64,000 nt of DNA, taken from positions 124,001-188,000 of the forward strand of contig NXFV01001251.1 of the NCBI GenBank assembly GCA_002803225.1, read 5' to 3'. The translations under genes were made by a program, and so were the position numbers. Below, piece after piece: positions 54,423 to 64,000 of the stretch; position 1 is the stretch's first letter, and each line of letters starts with the position of its first letter. The DNA is from Gamarada debralockiae. Lineage: Eukaryota; Ascomycota; Leotiomycetes; Helotiales; Hyphodiscaceae. The notes below the pieces were generated by a model. That model had not been told where the DNA came from. It searched no databases and saw only the letters and a list, made by a program, of their open reading frames with translations.

Positions 54423-55382
54423 GGAAACGCGTCGAAATACCTTTGGGGGATGGTTCTGGCTCCGGAAGGAGTTGTCTATTCATTTATACAATCTATGTTT
54501 GAGAGTAGGCGTGTGGGGAGATGTGCTTTCGTCTCCACTTTCGAGGTGTTTGGTTGACAGTGGGGAGAAAGTTGCAAAGTATTGATCTTGACCCCAGACT
54601 CTAAATTCGCTCTTCGGGATGTATCGAAATTTACTTCAGAGCCTCGCTTTGAGGATAAATGGAAAGTCGTACTTTGAATTGAAAGTTCCTTTGCCTGCTC
54701 TAGATGGCGACTAGAAGAGAAACGCCATGGCTATGCATCTTAAGAAAGCTACGTCGATGGAGATGACGACCTCCCACGGCTCCATGGCCTGAGTGGATGT
54801 TTAATGGTGATATTCAGTGACTGTTTCGTCTTGGATACACGTATAAAAGAGGGGGGTTGTAGAAGAACTTGACATTCAGGATCGTAAAAGATCGATATGG
54901 CAGCACTAGAACAACGATGAGGAAAGGAATGACAACGAAAAAAGATTCGACAACGCAAACTCCTAGATTCCGGCTTGTAGGCTTCATCGTGCAGGAAAAA
55001 GCCCCGAAACAACTGTGCTCAACCTCACGGACACATGATGTGCCTATACATGAGGGCAGTCGCCATTACCAATATGTCCCAAAACCACTCCACGAGGGAC
55101 TGTCAACTATAACAGAGATAATCTGGGCCGACCATCGTATACGGCGGCTATCTGAACAAGAAACGTCTACATCATGGAGGACCAAATCCATATGCACGCG
55201 CCAGCGCCAGGATGTCGCTGAAGCATCGTAAAGGTACGAGGACCACGGTTAGCCAACCTAGAGATTTCACAGAACATTCCCTTCCTCGTATAGCGTGCGC
55301 TCTTTTGCTTGACAGGTTTGACTTTGATTTTCGATTCCCGCGTATGTACATTCTACCCTTCCTGACTTCCATTTAGAACAAC
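54423..55382. other. Intergenic region
   Basis: Between the pseudogene and the complex I subunit gene; only short ORFs, none with a domain. Confidence 0.4.
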
Positions 55383-55767
55383 CTAAAACTCCACGATCGT
55401 ATCTCCCCTTCGCTTTCCTCGCAGATCCCATTTGCCCTGCAGACGTCAGTACAATCCTCTCTTCCCGTTGAACTCCCACTCACATCAGTTGTGTAAGCCA
55501 AGTACCCAATCAAAGCCGGGAAAGCTACAACGTATGCGAAAGTGATTCTAGCGGTCCTTCCAGTCCATCTGAAGTACTTGTGTCGATTGGTCATCATATC
55601 TGCCTCCCATTAGTTCCAAGCATTTAGTCGGCGGGGAGACGGGAGCTGCGGCATACTGTTGTATTTGACCAACGCCGGGTCCATCGCGAGGGCTGTATCC
55701 ATCATGTCAGCACTGTTCTTATCAATTAAAGGCATTGGAGCACCATACAGTGGTTGTGGCCCGCCAT
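55383..55767 (-). CDS. Complex I accessory subunit, NDUFB4/B15-like
   Basis: Four small exons (55749-55767, 55657-55692, 55484-55599, 55383-55436, minus) encode only 74 residues, starting MAGHNHSLAMDPALVKYNN. The core reads NRHKYFRWTGRTARITFAYV, then a single membrane span (AYVVAFPALIGYLAYTTD) and the basic end KWDLRGKRRGDTIVEF. The pattern of Asp-Pro-Ala-x-x-Lys-Tyr, a Tyr-Phe-Arg-Trp-Thr motif, one span and an Arg-Arg-Gly-Asp end matches the fungal B15/NDUFB4-type subunit of NADH:ubiquinone oxidoreductase in the inner mitochondrial membrane. The first two exons (19 and 36 nt) are easy to miss in automatic annotation; without them the reading frame has stops. Confidence 0.82.
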
Positions 55768-56080
55768 GATGAGCTATGTTGGCGATTGCCGTGGATTTGT
55801 CTTTGAGATGTCGTTGTCGCCAAAGGATGAGGTTCAAAGAAGGCAGGTGCCAAGACCGGATGAAAATTACGCCGCTCCGTGATGTGGGATTCAAGGATGA
55901 TATGCAGGAACTTTTAGGCCGAGGTTTGCTTTCCTCTGGGGTTGGCAACTCGGACCAACTTTCAACTTCTTTCTTCTCTTCTGATTTCTGATAAATCCTG
56001 AAAATTTCTTCATACCCGAAATTACATAATCTACTATAATTTTCCCTCGGAAACAGCAATTGAAGATATCTACAACTATA
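55768..56080. other. Divergent promoter region
   Basis: 313 nt between the complex I subunit gene and the glutathione transferase gene, holding both promoters. No site identified. Confidence 0.4.
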
Positions 56081-56951
56081 ATGACTGAGCAGCCAAAAGT
56101 TAAGCTTTACTGGTACGTCACTGCTTTGTGATAGATATCTTGGAATAACATCTGACAACGTAGGCTCGAACAATCGCGTTCCCAACGTATTCTATGGCTT
56201 CTCGAGGAATTAAAAGTCCCTTACGAACTCGAGATTTTCCATCGAAACAAAGAAACAAAACTCGCACCTCCAGAGCTCAAGAAGGTCCACGCCTTGGGCA
56301 AGTCACCAGTCATATCTGTCATTCCAGCTGGCTCTACGGAGTCTGTTATAATTGCCGAGAGTGCTTTCATCGTTGAATACCTTCTGGATCATTTTGGAAA
56401 TGGAAGCAACTTACTGCCGAAGAGATACAAGGAGGGACAGGAAGGCAAGGTGGGAGGAGAGACTGAAGAATGGTTGAGGTTCAGATATTTCATGCATTAT
56501 GCTGAAGGTAGCTTGATGAGTTTGATGTTATTAGCACTGGTTGCTCTCAGTAAGCCCTTTCTTGCAATGAAAATCTACTATAGTTACTGATTTGAATCCA
56601 GACATCAAAAACTCGTCCGTTCCTTTCTTCATCAAGCCTGTCACCAACGGTGTTGCAAGCAAAATACAATCCGGTTTCCTACAGCCGAACTTCAAAACCC
56701 ACTTTACGTTCTTGGAAGATCAACTCAAAACTTCGCCGGATAATGGAGAATACTTGTGCGGTCCAAAGCTCAGTGGCGCGGATATCCTGTTGAGTTTCCC
56801 ATTGATTGCTGGGAAAGGCAGATCGGGCTTGACGAAGGAGGATTATCCTAAGCTTTGGGCTTATGTTGAGAGACTGGAAGCAGAGCCTGGCTATTTGAAG
56901 GCTGTGGAGAAAATTAAGGAGATTGATGGGAAGTTTGAGGCTACATTTTAA
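56081..56951 (+). CDS. Glutathione S-transferase, Gtt1-like
   Basis: Three exons (56081-56112, 56164-56549, 56602-56951) encode 255 residues. The N-terminal thioredoxin-like domain starts VKLYWLEQSRSQRILWLLEE, followed by the glutathione-binding part with GKSPVI and ESAFIVEYLLDHFG, which carries the Glu-Ser pair that holds the gamma-glutamyl group. The helical C-terminal domain includes TFLEDQLKTSPDNGEYLCG and SGADILLSFPL. The LEQSRSQR segment, with Ser or Arg near the usual catalytic position, is typical of the fungal Gtt1 type rather than the Tyr enzymes. These enzymes conjugate or reduce with glutathione in stress defence. The N-terminal exon codes for only 10 residues. Confidence 0.9.
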
Positions 56952-57697
56952 GGTTTTGGGATTCACGATCTGCCTCGAAAACCAGTGGTGGAAACTGCGA
57001 TGGTTTTGAGGGGGTACTGCAATACACTTTGAGGCGATTGCTCAATATATATATTATGGATTTTGGGGGGAACTCTATGGAGATTTTTGTAAGCTATCAA
57101 GCACTCTTACAGCTTATTAGATACAGCATTCAGTGAAAGAGAGATTGAGATATCAATCGTTCTCTTCGTTTCAGAGATTATTCGAAGAACGCTTTGGTTG
57201 CAGTCCATGAGTTCCTTTCACTGAATCATAATGAAGGATCGCGTCTCTTGTGTTCCTGACACGCTATTCAGAAGCACCCACTCATTTGGATTGAGCAATT
57301 TATGTCTTTTGTTCCACGAGTAACCCCTTCGGATAAATCACGTGCTTCGGAGAGCAAGACTTTTGCTACGGCGGTCTTGTTCCCAAATTTTCAAAGCCAT
57401 TCTATATAATCACTCGTTCAAAATCAACAATTAAAGAGCATATGAAATTCAACACCGGGCAGGAACACAGAGGTAGCAGCTAGTCACGTGCGCAGGTTTT
57501 ATTTTCGGGCAATTTTCTTTTGTGTGCAAAAACCTCAACTCTCAATGGTTCACTTCTCAACGATTTTCTCAGCTGCAGACAACAAATATTCAACACAGTG
57601 GGGCCCTTTCGCATTAAGTAGTAATACTTCTCTAATGGTATGCGTTCCTACAGGGTTTTACTGACATCTTCTCAAGTCCGAAATCCAAATCTTCAAA
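56952..57697. other. Intergenic region
   Basis: 3' flank of the GST gene and promoter of the RRM gene. It contains a diverged palindrome near 57145-57191 (CGTTCTCTTCG with CGAAGAACG), related in its AATCGTT core to the others. Confidence 0.4.
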
Positions 57698-60564
<2,867 letters not shown>

Positions 60565-62145
60565 ATGGAGCTCCTGGACCTACCATTAGATCTCCTCCAC
60601 AAGATTCTATATCATGCGGTCCTAGCACGCCACGTCAAGAGAGGCTTAAGACTTCGACTTGTGTGCAGTAAATCTTGCCTACCCAAGCTGATCTGTTCGA
60701 CAGCTGATGTTTTACAAGAGGTTTTCTCGTATAGTGTACTTCCAGCTCTATTCGAAACGCGCCTACTTGATAGCTTCTCTTCCCACACGATAAATTATGG
60801 TGGCATCGACGGCCCGTGGTATCTCAATACTCATTCTGGCGCAGGAGAGTTATGGCATTCATACCTTGTCTACAGAGTCATAAATGAAACGGACAGTACT
60901 GTTGGCCGCTTCGTGGAGATTCGTCAGACCGCTCAGCTTATTTGCGAGGAAAGTGGACAGCACTTGACTTCGACGATCGACAAGCTCTGCTGGATTGCGA
61001 CGGAATCGCAAGCATGCCGGCCTACCATCCGCGACCCTACTCGCGATATCACTCCATGCCCAGCACTCAATGTTCTTGCTGCTGCCGCACATTTCAATCT
61101 AATTGCTCTTGCAAACCAATTACTGCTGGAAGGTGTTTGCCCCACAAGGTACACTCACCTTTTCCCATCGCCGATGGAGCTTGCTGCACGTGCAGGTCAC
61201 ACGGAGATGATTCAGCTTTTCCAAGAGCATTTGCCTGATTATGAAGAGTGTGGAAATGACTTGAATGGAGGACGGTGGCGATGGCACGGGAAGGTCTCTC
61301 CGGATTCAATTTATGGAGCTACGAGTCGAGAGGATATGAGTATCATTCAACTGACATTATATCCTCCCTCTCGCGCCAACTCAGACAGCGCCAACATTCC
61401 AGACCAGCAATTGGGGCGCTTCGATCCGATCTCAAAGGTCGGGGAATCGCTTCGTTACGCCGCCAACTTTCGAGCAAGAAGCCCTTCCTTTCGGATGTAC
61501 CTTCTCAGTTTTTTGGATGAAGAAGCGCAGCCTGCACGCGAAGATCTCGTTGTAACACTAGTACTACATGCTCAATCTGGAAACCTGTCTATGGTGAGGC
61601 ACCTGCTTGATCTAGGCGTGACAGCCGATGGGGTTTCACGACGCGGTTTCCATCCTCAGACTGCGCTGATAGCAGCTTGCCGAGGATGCCATGAAGAAGT
61701 GGTTGATCTTTTGCTTAGTCGGGGTGCAGACCCCAATTTCGGAGCCGAGGATGTTTCTTGCATCCCAGCACTTCCTATGGCTGCCTCTACAGGAAGTCTA
61801 GCGATCGTGCGTAAATTGCTTGATCATGGAGCGCAAGTGAATGAAGCTGTAGAGTTTTGGGACGGCTACTATAGACGATCGGCAATATGGTGGGCTGTTG
61901 CGGTTGAACACACAGCCATGTTTCAGCTATTGTTGGAGAGAGGAGCCTCTTTGGAGGGCTGGATTGGGTCCACTGCTCTCGAAATGGCCTTTGAGCTTGG
62001 TATGGAATCGATGGCTAAAACCTTGGAGGACCTTGGTATCGAAATCATTGAACGAGTCCATGAATCCGGACAAGCGCCTTGGAAAAGATGGTCATACTAT
62101 CACGGAATATACAAATCTGGGGATCTGGAGTTGAGGGGTTTGTGA
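60565..62145 (+). CDS. Ankyrin-repeat protein with F-box-like start
   Basis: The frame is open from ATG 60565 to TGA 62143-62145 (526 residues). A 51-nt stretch (60668-60718) with GTAAAT donor, GCTGATG branch and CAAG end is probably an intron; splicing it joins LRLVCK to EVFSYSVLPALFETRLLD and gives 509 residues. The N-terminus MELLDLPLDLLHKILYHAVL resembles an F-box-like motif. Ankyrin repeats follow from about residue 150: ALNVLAAAAHFNLIALANQLL, SPMELAARAGHTEMIQLF, TALIAACRGCHEEVVDLLL and PMAASTGSLAIVRKLLDHG. Such proteins are numerous in fungi and probably bind other proteins. The partner is unknown. An in-frame GTG just upstream was not used. Confidence 0.85.
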   Translation: MELLDLPLDLLHKILYHAVLARHVKRGLRLRLVCSKSCLPKLICSTADVLQEVFSYSVLPALFETRLLDSFSSHTINYGGIDGPWYLNTHSGAGELWHSYLVYRVINETDSTVGRFVEIRQTAQLICEESGQHLTSTIDKLCWIATESQACRPTIRDPTRDITPCPALNVLAAAAHFNLIALANQLLLEGVCPTRYTHLFPSPMELAARAGHTEMIQLFQEHLPDYEECGNDLNGGRWRWHGKVSPDSIYGATSREDMSIIQLTLYPPSRANSDSANIPDQQLGRFDPISKVGESLRYAANFRARSPSFRMYLLSFLDEEAQPAREDLVVTLVLHAQSGNLSMVRHLLDLGVTADGVSRRGFHPQTALIAACRGCHEEVVDLLLSRGADPNFGAEDVSCIPALPMAASTGSLAIVRKLLDHGAQVNEAVEFWDGYYRRSAIWWAVAVEHTAMFQLLLERGASLEGWIGSTALEMAFELGMESMAKTLEDLGIEIIERVHESGQAPWKRWSYYHGIYKSGDLELRGL

Positions 62146-62672
62146 GACTCGTGCCCAGGATACATTTAATTATCTGAATATGTACAAACAAAGTTATGTT
62201 ACACTAAGCTTCCCTAGTCAAAATGAATATTTTCGCTCATGCTTACAGTCAGTTGACTGGTCGAAGAAATAACCGCCTCCCAAAGACATGAGATTGAAGT
62301 CTACCTATGATAAAAATTCTCATCCGCCTGTTCCTTAGGTTTTGATGGTACTTCTTGTAGCAAAGCCTAGTAATTAACAGGTTTAAAGACACAAGCAAAG
62401 CATACATAGGCGCTGGCCTTAAGTGAGACTAAAGGCACAATCGTTTCTTGGTCCTTGAGTAAAGCGCATGTGAGATTCCAGTTTTTCTAAATACAAATCC
62501 CATAGCCAATCTCCCTTTCCCCCCAGCTTTTCCTCCCAAAAATTTACTTGCTCGCCTGCCTCTTTAAGGAAAGGCCCACACTAAGGGTAATGGAAAAGAT
62601 GAGACGGAAATCACATCCGCCATTCATTTTCCCACGCAACTAGGACAAATAGAAAGTCATCTCATAGCTTCA
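62146..62672. other. Convergent intergenic region
   Basis: Between the ankyrin gene and the secreted-protein pseudogene. No gene seen. Confidence 0.4.
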
Positions 62673-63305
62673 CTACTTCGTGATAGCAATAGAAGTGATT
62701 TTTCGACCAGTCATTCCTTCGTATTCAGCCAGCATCTTCCCAATGCCAATACCAGCTACATTCCCAGTTATTAACTCCTTGAACGCTACTGTATCTGTCG
62801 GCTTCACAGCCGCAGACTTGGCAGTTGTCTTCAAATCAGCGAATGCTTTATCCATCGAGGTTTTGATTTGATCATTCTGGATCGTCTTCCATGCGATCAG
62901 CTTGAGGTTCTTCACGCTTTTCCCAGTAACAGCCTACCAGGTACCGAGTAGAATCCCTCGTAGAGGCAACTTATCCGCTTTTGCAGTGGTATCGTCATCA
63001 TTTCTGGCATTTGCTACTACCATCATGGAACTTCCTAGGTTAATGCCAAGATCGTCTACCATCTGCCCAGCTGCATTATTGATAGTATATTTCTGCCCCA
63101 TATCTCCTGTTTAGGCACCAGGAACAAATTTGTAATTGTGCGGAGCACTGCGTAGATCTACCACAGGTGTTGCTCTCTTGAAAATCTCGGACGAGGAAAC
63201 TTCACGGGTGCTTGGATCTAAGCTGGGTGCGCCGTTCGCACTGAAGAGGAGACTCCCGAGTCCAAGAATAGCAACGACCGCGGCCCTAGAAATAGAGTAA
63301 CACAT
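62673..63305 (-). pseudogene. Secreted-protein gene interrupted by two in-frame stops
   Basis: From ATG 63305 a single minus-strand frame of 211 codons runs to TAG 62673 with no frameshift. It is broken by TAA (63111-63113) and TAG (62934-62936), at codons 65 and 124. Residues 1-25 (MCYSISRAAVVAILGLGSLL onward to SANGA) are a signal peptide. The mature part continues in the same frame after each stop (GDMGQKYTINNAAGQMVDDL, then KNLKLIAWKTIQNDQIKTSM) and ends GMTGRKITSIAITK. No splice sites long enough to remove the stops are visible. CAA and CAG would be the simplest ancestral codons, and both changes are C to T before A. The family is unknown; a small secreted protein. Stop-codon readthrough is an alternative. 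Confidence 0.65.
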
Positions 63306-64000
63306 TGTTAATAATAGTAGATAATATTACGGAAACAACAGTAGGTATTTCAAGAATTGGAATAGATAATGAGATGCTTGGAAGAACAGTAGATAATAAT
63401 GAAGGTATAGATGAGATGCTAAAGATGGAGATAATGCCTACACAGCTCTGTTTATATACCTATAAATTTCTACAGTTTAGCATTCTCATTCTTTCTTTCT
63501 TCTATAATTACTTCACAGGAAGGAACCTTCGAACAGCCTTCATCATTTTTGTTCCTTGATAATCCTGGGGGCCTGTGTAGAGGATGACTTCCAAGTGTTA
63601 GGAATCGCCAAGTAGATACAGTTCTATCAGGATGCTCCTTTGTATCAAAACCCGCGTTCCTTGACAGTTGCAAGTGTTAGATGCTACAAATAGAGTGCAA
63701 GTGGACGATTGTAGGATTTTGCAGATGGCTGGCAGATAGAGCGTCTTTGCTCGGCGTAGGTAAAAGGAGTCGGCTTTGTGGCGTTTTGGCTGCTGCCAAA
63801 CAGGGCAGTACAACACAAAAATCTATCTAGGGAATGTATTTGCAAGGGTGGGGAATAAACGCAGCACAGTGGTAATCTTACAACCAACATCAGGAGTGCA
63901 GTGCCACAAACCAAGTCAGAGCTGCGAATTTCAACCTAGCTATAAATAGATAGAATAAGAGTGAGCGAAGGAATCATCTCGAGTTCGTTCGTTTAGACTA
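63306..64000. other. Right-edge non-coding region
   Basis: AT-rich leader of the secreted-protein pseudogene and further sequence with only short ORFs. Nothing identified up to the edge. Confidence 0.4.

Overview
The window looks like nuclear DNA of a filamentous ascomycete (Pezizomycotina). Genes are closely spaced on both strands and carry many short introns (about 48-220 nt) with GT/AG ends and CTAAC- or CTGAC-type branch sites. The gene set is fungal: PacC pH regulator, Misato/Dml1, Tim14, Rlp24, Prp18, SAP18, an ING-PHD protein, GPI-anchored wall proteins and a GRGGAGN-repeat protein. A Leotiomycete-like source is a guess from overall impression only. No tRNA, rRNA, CRISPR array, virus or bacterial-type operon was seen.

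Layout. 0-8 kb: end of an unidentified gene, a PRXL2/AhpC-like redox protein (-), DML1 (+) and a multi-exon Thr-rich GPI-type wall protein (+). 9-15 kb: a large alpha/beta hydrolase (-) and a second small wall protein (-). 17-25 kb: a DEDDh exonuclease-like protein (+), TIM14 (-), RLP24 (+), an NTF2-like protein (-) and a protein ending in an MJ1316 RNA-end-recognition domain (-). 26-34 kb: pacC, an NSUN5/Rcm1-type rRNA methyltransferase and an MFS transporter, all +. 34-46 kb: a GRGGAGN protein (-), a 3.7-kb gene-poor stretch, a C2H2 regulator, a multi-pass membrane protein and the ING-PHD protein. 46-55 kb: gene relics mixed with an F-box-like gene and the divergent pair prp18/SAP18. 55-64 kb: a 74-residue complex I subunit, a glutathione transferase, a three-RRM protein, an ankyrin protein and a secreted-protein pseudogene.

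Working together. Most genes are independent housekeeping units; no biosynthetic cluster is present. RNA metabolism is prominent: Rlp24 and the Rcm1-type enzyme act in 60S assembly and 25S rRNA modification, Prp18 and SAP18 in splicing or exon-junction function, and the RRM, DEDDh and MJ1316 proteins probably act on RNA. Tim14 and the complex I subunit serve mitochondria, and Dml1 is linked to mitochondrial inheritance.

Most notable: (i) two pseudogenes whose in-frame stops mostly fit C-to-T change at CpA, as expected of RIP-like mutation; (ii) short palindromes with AATCGTTCA/TGAACGATT arms in introns and at one gene end, with a related TGAGCGATTACTAAC block at the 3' ends of several introns, suggesting a small mobile or introner-like family; (iii) eight PacC-type GCCAAG hexamers upstream of pacC; (iv) the fungal MJ1316-domain protein with an unrecognised N-terminal part. 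All gene models were spliced by eye from the sequence and no database was searched.
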